From assembly GCA_003216535.1 (NCBI GenBank), contig QCIS01000004.1, forward strand, positions 1-64,000: DNA of 64,000 nt, written 5' to 3'. Below the pieces are notes generated by a model, which had not been told where the DNA came from, searched no databases, and was given only the letters and a program-made list of their open reading frames with translations. This DNA comes from Prochlorococcus sp. AG-402-N08. Its GTDB lineage: Bacteria; Cyanobacteriota; Cyanobacteriia; PCC-6307; Cyanobiaceae. Position numbers and translations under genes: made by a program. The stretch's first letter is position 1; each line of letters opens with the position of its first letter. Below are positions 9,646-20,582 of the stretch, one piece after another.

Positions 9646-10956
9646 ATGGCTAATATCTTTGAAGTTCCTCAACCAGGTAATGATCTTTTAGAAAAAGCTG
9701 ATTTAATTCGTTTGGCATCAATAAAAATAAGTCAAACTGAAAATCATAATAGGATTAAAGCCTTAAATTTTATGGCTGATTATCTAGAGAAAAATACTAA
9801 AGAAATTTTAGAGGCTAATAGTGAAGACTATAAAAGAGCAGAAAAAAAGGGAATTTCAAGGGCTTTACTCTCTAGATTAAAGTTATCAAAAGAAAAATTT
9901 AATTCAGGAATTGAAGGAGTAAGAAAAGTTGGAGACTTGGCTGATCCTGTAAATCAAGTTCAAATTAAAAGAGAGCTTTCAAAGGGGTTGATCTTAGAAA
10001 GAAAAACTGTGCCAATTGGAGTCTTGGGAGTTATTTTCGAATCAAGGCCAGATGCTGTAATGCAGATAAGTTCTTTAGCAATAAGATCAGGTAATGGAGT
10101 AATGCTAAAAGGTGGTAGCGAAGCCAATTTAACAAATTCTGAAATAGTCAAAGCACTGCAAGAAGGTTTAAAAAAATCAGGCCTTGATAAAAATGCAATA
10201 TGTTTACTAACAAGCAGAAAAGATAGCATGGCGATGTTAAATCTTGAGAAATATATTAATTTAATAATTCCAAGAGGAAGTAATGAATTAGTTAAATTTA
10301 TTCAGGAGAATACAAGAATTCCTGTGCTAGGCCATGCTGATGGAATTTGTCATTTGTTTATAGATATTGAGGCAAATCTAGAGATGGCTTTATCAGTCGC
10401 TTTGGACAGCAAAATTCAATATCCTGCAGCATGTAATGCTATCGAAACTTTATTAGTCCATAGAGATATCGCACCAGCTTTTTTAGAAAAGGCCATCCCT
10501 TTGTTTAATTCTAATGATGTTAAATTAATTGGAGATAAGAGATCTGTTGAATTAGGGTTAAAGTATGAGGCTAGTCTAGAAGATTGGAAAACTGAATATT
10601 TGGATTTAATTTTATCGATAAAAATTGTTGATGATCTTGAGGAGGCAATTAAACATATTCAAAAATATAGTTCAAAACATACAGATGGAATAATTACTGA
10701 AAATTTAATTACTGCTAATAAATTTATGAATGTAGTTGATTCTGCAGGTGTTTTTCATAATTGCTCTACTCGGTTTGCAGATGGGTTTAGATATGGATTC
10801 GGAGCTGAAGTTGGTATATCTACTCAATCTCTTCCACCAAGGGGACCTGTAGGTCTTGAAGGTTTGGTAACTTATAAATATTTCCTAAAAGGTAATGGGA
10901 ATATAGTTGATGATTTTTCTTCAGGAAAGGTTATCTATACGCATAAAGATCTTTAA
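9646..10956 (+). CDS. proA: Gamma-glutamyl phosphate reductase
   Basis: ProA reduces gamma-glutamyl phosphate with NADPH to glutamate-5-semialdehyde, the second step of proline synthesis. The 436-residue protein is full length for the aldehyde-dehydrogenase-fold family. The catalytic cysteine is Cys263 in PAACNAIETLL. The cofactor-binding region includes GVLGVIFESRPDA (about 125-137), and the C-terminal signature FHNCSTRFADGFRYGFGAEVG is near residue 370. The ATG at 9646 has no strong Shine-Dalgarno sequence, which is common in this genome. folB follows after 11 bp and is probably cotranscribed. Confidence 0.97.
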   Translation: MANIFEVPQPGNDLLEKADLIRLASIKISQTENHNRIKALNFMADYLEKNTKEILEANSEDYKRAEKKGISRALLSRLKLSKEKFNSGIEGVRKVGDLADPVNQVQIKRELSKGLILERKTVPIGVLGVIFESRPDAVMQISSLAIRSGNGVMLKGGSEANLTNSEIVKALQEGLKKSGLDKNAICLLTSRKDSMAMLNLEKYINLIIPRGSNELVKFIQENTRIPVLGHADGICHLFIDIEANLEMALSVALDSKIQYPAACNAIETLLVHRDIAPAFLEKAIPLFNSNDVKLIGDKRSVELGLKYEASLEDWKTEYLDLILSIKIVDDLEEAIKHIQKYSSKHTDGIITENLITANKFMNVVDSAGVFHNCSTRFADGFRYGFGAEVGISTQSLPPRGPVGLEGLVTYKYFLKGNGNIVDDFSSGKVIYTHKDL

Positions 10957-10967
10957 AACTTTTATAG

Positions 10968-11330
10968 ATGGAAACTTTTTTAAAAATTGATAATATTAAA
11001 CTTTGGGCTAGAGTTGGCGTTCTTGATGAAGAAAGGGAATTGGGACAACTATTTATTTTAGATATATTTTTGTGGACTGATTTTGAAAAATGTACAGTAA
11101 ATGATGATATAAAACAAACAGTTGACTATTCAAAATTAGTTCAACTTTTAAAAGATCATTCTAAGAAAATATATTGTTTCACAATCGAAAAATATTCAAA
11201 CGAGATATTAGAAATCCTTGATAAGGAATTTAAGCTTTCTAAAATTAAAATTATTTTGACAAAATGCAATCCTCCAATCACAGGTTTTGATGGGAAGGTG
11301 TCAATAGTGAGAATTCTTGAAAATAATTAA
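10968..11330 (+). CDS. folB: Dihydroneopterin aldolase
   Basis: FolB cleaves 7,8-dihydroneopterin to 6-hydroxymethyl-dihydropterin and glycolaldehyde in folate synthesis. The 120-residue length is right for the family. The N-terminal WARVGVLDEERELGQLF (about 13-29) carries the conserved Glu after the GVLD/GV.. strand, the middle has VDYSKLVQLL, and the C-terminal strand has the KCNPPITGF motif near 100-108. The enzyme normally forms octamers in the cytoplasm. The gene sits 11 bp after proA and its end overlaps the following lipase-like gene by 14 bp, so all three form an operon. Confidence 0.93.
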   Translation: METFLKIDNIKLWARVGVLDEERELGQLFILDIFLWTDFEKCTVNDDIKQTVDYSKLVQLLKDHSKKIYCFTIEKYSNEILEILDKEFKLSKIKIILTKCNPPITGFDGKVSIVRILENN

Positions 11331-11928
11331 AGGATTGGGGAAGAGAAATCCCATTATATTGATTCATGGTCTTTGGAATACTTCAAGTATTTTTTCTTCT
11401 ATTACCTCAAGACTTGATGATATTGGCATTGAATATTTTTCCCCAACTCTTAAGCATTCATTTGGAATGACTTCAATTCTGGATTTGACTAATAAATTAA
11501 ACGAATTAATTTTAGAGAAATATGGTTTAGAAAAAGAAATAGATATTTTGGGATTTTCTATGGGAGGAATAATATGTAGATGCTGGCTTCAAAAATTTTA
11601 TGGATATAAAAGAACAAGAAGATTAATATCTATAGGTTCGCCTCACAAAGGAACTTTGATGGCTCAATTAATACCTAAATACCCTTTTAGAGGAATATCA
11701 GAAATGAAAATAAATAGTAAATTTTTGAGAGAACTTGAAGATAATGATTTTTTCCTTGATGATATCGAGTGTATAAATTTCTTTACTTATTGGGATCTAA
11801 TGGTTTTCCCTGGCTGGTGGACAAATTTAAATTTTGGGAAAAAAATATCAGTAAAGGTATATAAACATAGAAATCTTGTAAGAAATAAATCTGTGGTTGA
11901 CAAAATAATCGGTGAAATTACTAAGTAG
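11317..11928 (+). CDS. Lipase-like alpha/beta hydrolase
   Basis: This 203-residue alpha/beta hydrolase has the opening strand PIILIHGLWNTSSIF (HG oxyanion motif at 17-18) and a nucleophile elbow GFSMGG with Ser81, followed by SIGSPHKGT, typical of triacylglycerol-lipase/PGAP1-like proteins that cleave esters. There is no signal peptide, so it is likely cytoplasmic or peripheral at a membrane. The substrate is unknown. The TTG start at 11317 overlaps folB by 14 bp. The stop overlaps the convergent M3 peptidase by 8 bp. Confidence 0.8.
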   Translation: MKIIKGLGKRNPIILIHGLWNTSSIFSSITSRLDDIGIEYFSPTLKHSFGMTSILDLTNKLNELILEKYGLEKEIDILGFSMGGIICRCWLQKFYGYKRTRRLISIGSPHKGTLMAQLIPKYPFRGISEMKINSKFLRELEDNDFFLDDIECINFFTYWDLMVFPGWWTNLNFGKKISVKVYKHRNLVRNKSVVDKIIGEITK

Positions 11929-14008
11929 TTTCAGATAGCCCCAAGTGTCTTATTAAGGAATCTGTTTGTGGCTCTCTTCCCCTAAATAGTTTAAATATAT
12001 CTAATGGAGGTAAGCTTCCTCCTAAACTAAGTATTGTATCTTTAAATTTCTTTCCTATTAACTTTAAATCTTCAGAGTTTTCTAGATCAGCTTCTTCGAA
12101 CATTGAAAATGCATCAGCACTTAGAACCTCAGCCCATTTATATGAGTAATATCCTGCAGAATATCCGCCTGCAAATATATGACTAAAACAACAAAGAAAT
12201 TGATCTTCTTGAATTGGTTCAATAACAGTAGTTTGTTTTGCAATTTCTCTTCTTATTTCATCTGCTGTTTTACCTTCGTTTTTATGAATACTACTGTGTA
12301 ATCTGAGGTCTGTTATCGCGAAATGTAGTTGTCTAAGTGTAGCCATACCACAATTAAAAGTTCTATTCTTTAGTAGTTTTTCAAAGTTTTCGTCGGATAA
12401 TTTTTCTCCTGTTTTATAGTGCTTAGCAATATTCAAAAGTGTGTTTTTGTGGAAACACCAGTTTTCCATGAATTGACTTGGAAGTTCGACTGCATCCCAT
12501 TCAACATTATTGATACCAGCTGCTTGAGGAAGATTTACAGTAGTAAGCATGTGTTGAAGACCATGACCAAATTCATGGAAAAGTGTCTGAACCTCTTCAA
12601 AACTCATCAAACTTGGTTTATCTTTTGATGGTGGAGTCTGATTGCAAACAAGATAAGCTACAGGGAGAGTCTTTTTTCCTACATTATTTTTATTCAAACA
12701 TTCATCCATCCAAGCGCCTCCTCTCTTTGATTCAGGCCGAGAATATGGATCGAGGTAAAAAGATGCTATTTTATTAGCTTCCTTATTGAGGATATTAAAA
12801 AACAAAACGTCATCATTCCACAGAGGAGCCTCATCTGTTGCCTCGACTACTTTAATTTCAAAAAGCTTTTCGCTTAATTTAAATAAGCCTTTTAAAACAT
12901 CATTTAGTGGGAACCAAGGTCTCAAAGACTCTTGATCCAAATTAAACTTTTCCTTTCTAAGAAGTTCAGACCAATAACTAATATCCCATGGCTCAATATT
13001 CTGTGATTCTGGAAATCCATTAGCTTTAGAAAACTTATCGAGCGTTTCTAATTCAATTTTTGCTGTTTTGAATGCTGGTTCTCTCAATTCTTCTAAAAGG
13101 TTTTCAACATTTTGAATTTCTTTAGCCATTTTCGTTGACAAACTTAGTTCAGCCCAACTTTTATAACCGAGAAGATTAGCCTGTTTAGTTCTTAGAGATA
13201 ATATCTCTTCAAGGATTTGAGAATTATTTTTTTCTCCTTGAGACGCTCTACTAACGAATGCCTTGTATAGTTTCTCTCTAAGGTTACGGTCGGTGGCATG
13301 TGTCATAAATGAAATGTAAGTTGGTATGTCTAGACTTAATTTCCAAGGACCATTTTTAATATCAACTTCTTCATCTTTTTTTAAGTGATTGTGTGCAGAA
13401 ATTGCCATCAATTCAAGTACTCGTTCAGGAAGACCATCAACTTCAGATTTTTTATTTAATATCAAAAACCATTTATTAGTGGCATCAAGAACATTGTTGC
13501 TGAAGTCTGTTGATAACTTTCCAAGCTTTTCTGAAATATTGTTGAAATTTTCTTGATCATTTTTTTGTAGTGAAATTCCTCTATGTTGCATCTCAAGAAT
13601 TTCTTTATCTAAAATTCTATTTCTGATTTGATCAAAATTATTTGTTTCTTTAAGCTTGACTAAAGAATTGTAAATTAATTTACTTTGTCCGAATTTATTA
13701 CTCAAGCTAATAATCTCGGGAAGAAATTTTGAATAAATATCTCTAAGACTTTCAGAATTATTTACAGCATTTAGATGACTTATTACACCCCAACTCCATC
13801 TAAGAATTTCGTTGACTTCATTTAATGGATTTATGACCTTATCCCAATTTAAATCATTTTTAATCAAATAATTAGATAAATTTTTCTCTATGTTTTTAAA
13901 GTCTTTAGCTATCTTCTCAAGTACTAGTGGAAATTGTTTACTTATGTTTTCGGGAGTAAATTTTTTAAATTCTGGTAATTCTCCATATTTAAAAATTGAG
14001 GTATCCAT
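11921..14008 (-). CDS. prlC: Oligopeptidase A-like M3 zinc metallopeptidase
   Basis: This family degrades short peptides, including cleaved signal peptides, in the cytoplasm. The 695-residue protein has the family length. The zinc motif HEFGH is at 478-482 (LFHEFGHGLQH), with a third ligand expected in the following helix (NNVEWDAVELPSQFMENW), and a substrate-binding GGYSAGYYSYKWAE segment near residue 635. The start ATG at 14008 is 13 bp from the ndhD stop, so it probably ends the long leftward run that begins around 20994. Its 3' end overlaps the lipase-like gene by 8 bp. Confidence 0.92.
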   Translation of the reverse strand: MDTSIFKYGELPEFKKFTPENISKQFPLVLEKIAKDFKNIEKNLSNYLIKNDLNWDKVINPLNEVNEILRWSWGVISHLNAVNNSESLRDIYSKFLPEIISLSNKFGQSKLIYNSLVKLKETNNFDQIRNRILDKEILEMQHRGISLQKNDQENFNNISEKLGKLSTDFSNNVLDATNKWFLILNKKSEVDGLPERVLELMAISAHNHLKKDEEVDIKNGPWKLSLDIPTYISFMTHATDRNLREKLYKAFVSRASQGEKNNSQILEEILSLRTKQANLLGYKSWAELSLSTKMAKEIQNVENLLEELREPAFKTAKIELETLDKFSKANGFPESQNIEPWDISYWSELLRKEKFNLDQESLRPWFPLNDVLKGLFKLSEKLFEIKVVEATDEAPLWNDDVLFFNILNKEANKIASFYLDPYSRPESKRGGAWMDECLNKNNVGKKTLPVAYLVCNQTPPSKDKPSLMSFEEVQTLFHEFGHGLQHMLTTVNLPQAAGINNVEWDAVELPSQFMENWCFHKNTLLNIAKHYKTGEKLSDENFEKLLKNRTFNCGMATLRQLHFAITDLRLHSSIHKNEGKTADEIRREIAKQTTVIEPIQEDQFLCCFSHIFAGGYSAGYYSYKWAEVLSADAFSMFEEADLENSEDLKLIGKKFKDTILSLGGSLPPLDIFKLFRGREPQTDSLIRHLGLSETT

Positions 14009-14021
14009 TTATTAAAATAAT

Positions 14022-15563
14022 TTAATTAACTAAAGTTGGGATTAATCCTACTAACTTAGCTAAAGTAAGCTGCTGACTGAGAGCATTGGTTGAAGATTCG
14101 TATAGATTTATGGCGATTTTCGGCCAAAAACCTATCACCAAAGTAGGCAATAATAAACTAAAACCAATCGTCAATTCTCTACCATTCATCTCTTTAACTG
14201 TAGCTAGTGCTGGAATTCTAGGGCCAAAGAATACTCTCCTACACATTGACAATAGATATATTGGCGTAAGAACTAAACCTATAGCTGCAATAAGAATAGT
14301 TATCGATCTAAATATAGAGCTGAAGCCTTCTTGACTAGTGATGCCTAAAAATACAGTTATTTCACTTATAAAACCGCTCATCCCAGGTAGTGCTAAAGAG
14401 GCCAATGAGCTTGCTAAGAAAAAAGCAAAAGTTATTGGCAATACCTTTGCTAACCCGCCCATATTTGGTATGGAAAGAGTATTTGTTCTTTCATAGAATG
14501 AGCCCGTAACAAAGAACATAGCTGCAGCGATAAGTCCATGACTGATCATTTGTAGCATTGCTCCGCTTATCCCTAAAGCATCTACTGCTCCAATCCCTAA
14601 CAGAACAAAACCCATATGACTGACTGAGCTACATGCAATTCTCCTTTTAACATTATCTTGTGCAAATGCATTTAGTGCTCCGTAAATTATATTAATTATT
14701 CCAAGAATAATTAATGCAGGTGCAATTTGAAGATGTACTTCAGGTAGTATTTGAACATTGAATCTTAGGAGAGCGTACCCTCCCATTTTTAAAAGTATTC
14801 CAGCGAGTAACATTGAAACTGGTGCATTAGCCTCTCCATGAGCATCGGGTAACCAAGTATGTAATGGAAAGATAGGAAGTTTTACTCCGAAACCAATTAA
14901 AAATCCTAAATAAGATAATAAAGCTAGGCTGCCTGTTACATGTTTATTAGTTAAATCGGTAATATTTAAAGTAAAGGTATCACCATTCAAAGCAATTGCT
15001 AATCCACTTATGAGTATTAATAAAGAAGCTAAAGCTGTGTAAAGAATAAATTTGGTGGCCGCATATAATTTCTTTTTCCCTCCCCAAATCGCAATAAGAA
15101 GATATACCGGAACTAATTCAAGTTCCCACGCTAAGAAAAATAATAGGAAATCTTGAGAAAGGAAAACAAGTGCCTGTGCTGATGCTTGTACTAATAAAAG
15201 AGCAAAATATAGATTAGATTTTTTCTTAATTTTCCAACTTGCGGCAGCTGATAAAAATGTAATTAATCCACTCAAAGCTACCAAAGGAGCAGATAATCCA
15301 TCTACGCCAAGAGACCACTCTAAGCCGATTGAGGGTAACCAAGAAGCTCTTTCTACCAGTTGTAAAGAGCTATCTGAAGTATTGAATTTTTGAAAAAGGA
15401 CACCGATTATTAATAAAAAATCTATAAATAAAAAACTTAATGAGATATTTCGTGGGAGTGTGTTATCTTCTCCTTCTTTCGAATTCAAGAAAGGCATTAT
15501 TAATGCCCCAATTAAAGGCAGTAAAACAATAGATGATAGCCAAGGAAAAGATTCTAAATTCAT
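14022..15563 (-). CDS. ndhD: NAD(P)H-quinone oxidoreductase chain 4 (NdhD)
   Basis: NdhD is a proton-pumping subunit of the thylakoid NDH-1 complex, used in respiration and cyclic electron flow. The 513-residue protein is almost entirely transmembrane. Recognisable segments are [19 protein letters not shown] (key Glu about 146), [20 protein letters not shown] with the conserved Lys about 227, and [20 protein letters not shown] (about 306-325). The sequence looks like the respiratory/cyclic NdhD1 type rather than the CO2-uptake forms, but I would not insist on the subtype. It lies between thrB and the M3 peptidase on the same strand; 79 bp separate it from thrB. Confidence 0.96.
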   Translation of the reverse strand: MNLESFPWLSSIVLLPLIGALIMPFLNSKEGEDNTLPRNISLSFLFIDFLLIIGVLFQKFNTSDSSLQLVERASWLPSIGLEWSLGVDGLSAPLVALSGLITFLSAAASWKIKKKSNLYFALLLVQASAQALVFLSQDFLLFFLAWELELVPVYLLIAIWGGKKKLYAATKFILYTALASLLILISGLAIALNGDTFTLNITDLTNKHVTGSLALLSYLGFLIGFGVKLPIFPLHTWLPDAHGEANAPVSMLLAGILLKMGGYALLRFNVQILPEVHLQIAPALIILGIINIIYGALNAFAQDNVKRRIACSSVSHMGFVLLGIGAVDALGISGAMLQMISHGLIAAAMFFVTGSFYERTNTLSIPNMGGLAKVLPITFAFFLASSLASLALPGMSGFISEITVFLGITSQEGFSSIFRSITILIAAIGLVLTPIYLLSMCRRVFFGPRIPALATVKEMNGRELTIGFSLLLPTLVIGFWPKIAINLYESSTNALSQQLTLAKLVGLIPTLVN

Positions 15564-15642
15564 TTATGTAATGAATAATTTTTTTATTCTAGTTGAAGTT
15601 GTACTAGCTTGAGACTATAACATTAAAAATGCCTAAGTAAAA

Positions 15643-16590
15643 CTACTTACCAGAGATAGTGCTAAATTGGCTACCTGCTGTTTGAAGATTTAAAAATGGT
15701 GCTCTGCTGGCTACACCTGATTTCTCCCATGCTTTCACCATGGCTTGACTGACATTTTTACCATTTTCTTTTTTACACAAAGCTAAAATACTTGGTCCAG
15801 CACCACTAATTGCGCATCCTAGAGCACCTGCATTTAATGCGGCATCTTTGACGTCTAATCCACCTTTAATAAGTTTCCATCTGTAGGGTTCATGTAGCTT
15901 ATCAAACATTCCCTCTTTTATAAGTTCCTCATTTCCTGCTTTTAAGCCATTTAGTAACAAAGTAAGTGCTCCCATATTTGTCACTGCATCAGATATAGGT
16001 ACATTTTTGGGCATAACCTTTCTTGCTTCACTTGTGCTTAGTCGAATAGCAGGTATTGCTACAACAGCTTTAATTGAATCGTGCCAATCACATCTAATGA
16101 TTCTCCATCTTTGAGAAGAAGACCTAGCGGTCAAACAAAGCCCACCGAGGAGAGAGGGAACTACATTATCAGGATGACCTTCTATATCAATGGCAAGTTC
16201 AAGGAGTTTTTCTTTGGACAATGGAGAATTCATTATTGCATTTGCTCCGATTAGTCCAGCAACTATTGCTGTTGCACTACTTCCAAGTCCGCGTGCAGGT
16301 GGCACTGCCAACTTAACTCTAGCTTCAAGTGCAAAAGGTTCCATATTTGCGCTCTCCCATACTTTCTGAGCTGCTCTAAAAACTAAGTTTTCGGGTCCAC
16401 CTCTTAAATGATTGCCATCTGTACTTTCCATTATTAAATCAAATCTATCTCCACCACCTTCAATTCTTGTAAAAATAAACTCATTATACAAATCTAAGGC
16501 TGCTCCAAGACAATCAAATCCAGGACCTAAATTGGCTGTTGTGGAAGGCACTTTCACCCTTATTTTTTTTCCTACTTCAGGAATAGACAT
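15643..16590 (-). CDS. thrB: Homoserine kinase
   Basis: ThrB phosphorylates homoserine with ATP, committing it to threonine. The 315-residue GHMP-family protein has the N-terminal substrate motif STTANLGPGFDCLG (16-29), the ATP-binding glycine loop PPARGLGSSATA (97-108) and the C-terminal motif GCAISGAGPSILAL (about 257-270). It competes for homoserine with MetA, whose gene starts at 63615 in this window. It lies 7 bp after glucokinase on the same strand, within the leftward run from trpS to the M3 peptidase. Confidence 0.97.
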   Translation of the reverse strand: MSIPEVGKKIRVKVPSTTANLGPGFDCLGAALDLYNEFIFTRIEGGGDRFDLIMESTDGNHLRGGPENLVFRAAQKVWESANMEPFALEARVKLAVPPARGLGSSATAIVAGLIGANAIMNSPLSKEKLLELAIDIEGHPDNVVPSLLGGLCLTARSSSQRWRIIRCDWHDSIKAVVAIPAIRLSTSEARKVMPKNVPISDAVTNMGALTLLLNGLKAGNEELIKEGMFDKLHEPYRWKLIKGGLDVKDAALNAGALGCAISGAGPSILALCKKENGKNVSQAMVKAWEKSGVASRAPFLNLQTAGSQFSTISGK

Positions 16591-16597
16591 TTTTTTG

Positions 16598-17635
16598 TTA
16601 TGAAGTTTTTAAAAGCATTTTTGCTCTGCAGGCTGCACTAAAAAGTCCGAACTCTTCATCTAAAATTACTTTCATAGGTATTGTTTTAAGAATATCTTTT
16701 AATCTTCCCTTGTCGAAAAATTGTTTCATAAATAAATCTGATTTAAAGTTTTTGAAATGTTTTGATGCGGTTCCTCCAGAGATCCATAACCCACCAAAGC
16801 ACAATTCTTGAAGAGCAACATCTCCCAATAAAGAGGCATAAGCACCTAACCAAATCCTCTCAACTTCAATCATTTGTTGATCCCCCCCTTTAGAAAGATT
16901 ACAAATTTTTTCAGGTAGTTCTTTTCTCGCAGATTCTAAAATTTTAATTTCTTTTAAATATTTTTGTAGAGGATGGTTTTGGGCATCAGGTTTGCTTAGT
17001 CTCCATTCGGCAATTCTTGATAAACCAATGCCGCTAATAATTCTCTCACAAGATATCCTTTCAACTTTTAGGTAATTCTTAAGCCAAGTTTTTAATTCCC
17101 ATTCTAATTTTGTCTTTGGGGAATACTCAACATGACCACCCTCACTAGCTAAAACTTTTACCTTTTCCCCTGATATTATTCCTCTTGCAATGCCTAAACC
17201 AGTCCCCGCTCCAACAATGGCATGCAAATCATTATTAGCACCTTCAGAGTGGGATCCAATTTGGATAGTAGAATATTGATTTTTTTTTAAATAAGGTATT
17301 CCATAAATTTGGACTGCGAAATCATTTATTAATTCGCAACTTTTAAAATTAAATTTCTTCTGTAAAGCATTGCCAGAAATATTCCATGACAAGTTAATGA
17401 TTTTTGCTTTATTGTTAAATAAAGGACCAGCTACAGCAAAACATGCAGAAGAAGGATGATTAATATTTTTGCATTCATTTTTGAGAAAATCTTCTAGTAT
17501 TAGTTCAAAAGAATCCCAATAAGAAGAGATATATTTCTTTTTTAATATTAACTTAGGCGAATCATCATTTATTTCTTTTTCGAATATCCCCAATAGAACC
17601 TTTGTACCTCCTAAATCACAAGCGAGAAAATTCAT
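16598..17635 (-). CDS. glk: Glucokinase
   Basis: This enzyme phosphorylates glucose with ATP to glucose-6-phosphate. The 345-residue protein belongs to the bacterial Glk family. It begins FLACDLGGTKVLLGIF, the phosphate-1 motif, at residues 3-18. The catalytic Asp is in LINDFAVQIYGIP near residue 105, followed by IVGAGTGLGIARG and the glucose-contacting SEGGHVEYSP near residue 165. The context suggests recycling of glucose released from glycogen or glucosides, as glgA and glgB are also in this window. It sits between thrS (10 bp) and thrB (7 bp) on one strand. Confidence 0.93.
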   Translation of the reverse strand: MNFLACDLGGTKVLLGIFEKEINDDSPKLILKKKYISSYWDSFELILEDFLKNECKNINHPSSACFAVAGPLFNNKAKIINLSWNISGNALQKKFNFKSCELINDFAVQIYGIPYLKKNQYSTIQIGSHSEGANNDLHAIVGAGTGLGIARGIISGEKVKVLASEGGHVEYSPKTKLEWELKTWLKNYLKVERISCERIISGIGLSRIAEWRLSKPDAQNHPLQKYLKEIKILESARKELPEKICNLSKGGDQQMIEVERIWLGAYASLLGDVALQELCFGGLWISGGTASKHFKNFKSDLFMKQFFDKGRLKDILKTIPMKVILDEEFGLFSAACRAKMLLKTS

Positions 17636-17645
17636 ATATTTAAAA

Positions 17646-19562
17646 TTATTTTGTTCTCCCTTTTTTTTCGATTAATTCATCCATAAATTTGTAAAGATTT
17701 GGTAAATTGAAAATTCCTAAATTTCTTCCATTTAAAGCTCTTAAGGCAACTGAATCAATTTCCTCTTCTTTATCTCCAATAACTGCAATTAAGGGAACTC
17801 TCCCGAGAGTTGCCTCTCTTATTTTATATCCAATTTTTTCATTCCTAATATCAACTTTTGATCGGTAACCATTATTATTAATAAATTCATTAAAATTTAA
17901 ACACTTTTCAATATTTCTATCAGTAATACTCAATAAAATTATTTGATAAGGTGCAAGCCAAATTGGGAATTTTGCCTCATATTGTTCAATTAAGATTCCG
18001 ATAAATCTCTCAAAGGATCCTAAAATTGCTCTATGAAGCATAACTGGATTTCTTTTTTCATTATCAATATCTACATAAGTTGCTTCCAATCTAATAGGCA
18101 TTGAGAAATCAACCTGAATAGTTCCGCATTGCCAGACTCTATTAAGACAATCTTTTAACGAGAATTCTATTTTTGGACCATAAAAAGCCCCTTCCCCTGG
18201 TTGAAGTTCCCATTTAAGACTCTTATTATCGAGAGCTTTGGTAAGAGCTTCTTCTGATTTATCCCAAATCTCTTCACTACCTACCCTTTTTTCTGGACGA
18301 GTTGATAATTTGATAATAACTTCATCAAAACCAAAAGTTTTATAAACCTCAAAAACAAGATCTATAAAAGTAGATACTTCTTCTTGAATTTGCTCTTCTG
18401 TGCAGAATATGTGTGCATCATCTTGAGTAAAGTTTCTTACTCTCATTAAGCCGTGTAGTGCACCAGAGGGCTCATTTCTGTGACAAGAACCAAATTCAGC
18501 AAGTCGAATAGGTAAATCTTTATAACTTTTTAAACCTTGATTAAATACTTGAATATGGCATGGACAATTCATAGGTTTAATTGCATAAGTTCGATTTTCT
18601 GATGCAGTAGTGAACATATCGTCTCTAAATTTTTCCCAATGACCGGATTTTTCCCAAAGAGATTTATCTACAGCTTGTGGGGTTTTAATTTCTAAATAAT
18701 CATTTTTTTTAAGTATTTCTCTTATGTATTTTTCCAGTACTTGGTAGATAGTCCATCCATTCGGATGCCAAAAAATCATTCCTGGAGATTCCTCTTGTAT
18801 ATGAAATAATGAATGTTTTTTACCAAGTTTTCTATGATCTCTTTTTTCCGCTTCCTCAATTCTTTTTAAGTATTCCTTAAGTTCTTTCTCTTTTGCCCAT
18901 GCAGTACCATATATTCTCTGTAATGATTCATTCTCACAATTACCTCTCCAATATGAACCTGATAATTTAAGTAATTTAAAGTGTCTCAAATGTCTAGTGT
19001 TGGGAACGTGAGGTCCTCTACACATGTCGATATATTCTTCATGCTTGTATAAATTGATGAGACCTTCTTCAGGAATTTCTTCAATTATTCGTAATTTAAA
19101 AGTCTCATCTCTTTCTTTAAAAGTTTTAATTGCTTCTTCTTTGGAAACCTGGCGGATTTCTACATCATAATTTGATTTAATTAGGATGTTTATTCTTTCT
19201 TCAATTTTTATTAAATCATCAGGAGTAAATCTGTATTCAGAAAAAATATCATAGTAAAAACCATTTTCAATAACAGGCCCAATTGCCATTTTAATATTAG
19301 GGAAAATTTGTTTAACTGCATGACCAATAAGGTGAGCAAAGGAATGTCTTATTATTTCAATTCCTTCTTTATCTTTTGATGTAATGATTACAACTTTGGA
19401 ATCTTTACTTATAGGAATAGTTGCATCAAGCAGAACATCATTTACTTTCCCAGCAATTGTTGCTTTAGCTAATCCAGCACTTATACTTTGTGCAATTTCC
19501 AAAATAGTTACAGATTTTTCAAAAACCTTTTTTGAACCATCAGGCAAGGTAATTAATGGCAT
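17646..19562 (-). CDS. thrS: Threonyl-tRNA synthetase
   Basis: ThrS charges tRNA-Thr. The 638-residue protein has all domains: TGS (1-62), the editing domain with the zinc motif [10 protein letters not shown] (His73, His77) and the CRGPH motif near 182, the class II core with MNCPCHI (zinc Cys) near 335, motif 2 around [20 protein letters not shown], and motif 3 ([18 protein letters not shown]), then the anticodon-binding domain from about 535. The start ATG at 19562 lies 3 bp after the trpS stop codon, so the genes are translated from one message. Its neighbours are trpS and glk. Confidence 0.98.
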   Translation of the reverse strand: MPLITLPDGSKKVFEKSVTILEIAQSISAGLAKATIAGKVNDVLLDATIPISKDSKVVIITSKDKEGIEIIRHSFAHLIGHAVKQIFPNIKMAIGPVIENGFYYDIFSEYRFTPDDLIKIEERINILIKSNYDVEIRQVSKEEAIKTFKERDETFKLRIIEEIPEEGLINLYKHEEYIDMCRGPHVPNTRHLRHFKLLKLSGSYWRGNCENESLQRIYGTAWAKEKELKEYLKRIEEAEKRDHRKLGKKHSLFHIQEESPGMIFWHPNGWTIYQVLEKYIREILKKNDYLEIKTPQAVDKSLWEKSGHWEKFRDDMFTTASENRTYAIKPMNCPCHIQVFNQGLKSYKDLPIRLAEFGSCHRNEPSGALHGLMRVRNFTQDDAHIFCTEEQIQEEVSTFIDLVFEVYKTFGFDEVIIKLSTRPEKRVGSEEIWDKSEEALTKALDNKSLKWELQPGEGAFYGPKIEFSLKDCLNRVWQCGTIQVDFSMPIRLEATYVDIDNEKRNPVMLHRAILGSFERFIGILIEQYEAKFPIWLAPYQIILLSITDRNIEKCLNFNEFINNNGYRSKVDIRNEKIGYKIREATLGRVPLIAVIGDKEEEIDSVALRALNGRNLGIFNLPNLYKFMDELIEKKGRTK

Positions 19563-19565
19563 AAT

Positions 19566-20582
19566 TTATTTCTCCATTTCAAAAAATCCTAATTCTGATT
19601 TAACTCTCTTTAAAGTTTTATTTGCCAAATCTGCAGCTTTTTCCTTACCTTCATCAAGGATTTTGTTTAGCTGATAGGGATCATTAATTAATAATTTATA
19701 TTTTTCTTGAATAGGTTCTAAGGATTCTATAAGTTGTTCAGTAATTAATTTTTTAAATGTCCCCCATCCAGTGTCTGAGAATTCATTTTCACATTGATAA
19801 ATTTCTTTGCCAGATAGTATTGAATAAATCATTAGAAGATTTTTAGATTCTGGCCTCTCAGGATTGTTAAATTCAATTCCAATGTAACTATCACTTTTTG
19901 CTCTTTTTATTTTTTTTGTGATTATTTCAGGAGTATCTAATAAGTTAATGCGACTGCCCTCATTAGGATCGCTTTTGCTCATCTTCTTTGAACCATCAAT
20001 TAAACTCATTATTTTTGATCCATTTTTCATAATAATCGGTTGAGGGATTTTCAAAATATTTTTATCTTTACTAAATCTGGCATTAATTCTTTGTTGTGCA
20101 ATATCTCTGGCAAGTTCAAGATGTTGTTTTTGATCCTCACCCACTGGTACAAAGTCAGCGTCATAAAGAAGGATGTCTGCAGCCATAAGTATTGGATAGT
20201 CAAATAATCCAATGGATACATTATTTCCCTGTTGGATGGATTTTTCTTTGAATTGAATCATTCTTTCCATCCAATTTATAGGAGTCATGCAATTTAATAT
20301 CCAACAAAGTTCTGAATGTGCAGAAATCTGACTCTGGACAAAAATTGAGCATATTTTGGGATCTATCCCACAAGCAACGTACAAAGCCGCAGTAGATATA
20401 GTGTTCTTAGATAATTCTTTGGGATTATATGAAGCTGTGATTGCGTGCAAATCAACTACACATAGAAATGTCTCATATTGATCTTGAAGCGTAACCCAAT
20501 TATTTATAGCCCCAAGCCAATTCCCAATATGTAAATCACCAGTTGGTTGAACTCCTGAAAGAATTCTTTTTTTATTTGCCAT
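19566..20582 (-). CDS. trpS: Tryptophanyl-tRNA synthetase
   Basis: TrpS charges tRNA-Trp. The 338-residue class I enzyme has the HIGH-type motif GDLHIGNWLG (15-24; HIGN at 18-21), the signature DYPILMAADILLYDADFVPVGEDQ around residues 123-146, and KMSKSDPN near residue 200. Length and motifs are complete. The start ATG at 20582 overlaps the last 11 bp of the upstream hypothetical gene, and thrS follows after 3 bp, so the order hypothetical-trpS-thrS appears translationally coupled. Confidence 0.98.
   Translation of the reverse strand: MANKKRILSGVQPTGDLHIGNWLGAINNWVTLQDQYETFLCVVDLHAITASYNPKELSKNTISTAALYVACGIDPKICSIFVQSQISAHSELCWILNCMTPINWMERMIQFKEKSIQQGNNVSIGLFDYPILMAADILLYDADFVPVGEDQKQHLELARDIAQQRINARFSKDKNILKIPQPIIMKNGSKIMSLIDGSKKMSKSDPNEGSRINLLDTPEIITKKIKRAKSDSYIGIEFNNPERPESKNLLMIYSILSGKEIYQCENEFSDTGWGTFKKLITEQLIESLEPIQEKYKLLINDPYQLNKILDEGKEKAADLANKTLKRVKSELGFFEMEK

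Noticed and set aside
12419-12777. Plus-strand frames opposite the M3 peptidase
   Set aside because: They lie over the HEFGH-coding region of a conserved gene and have no independent support.
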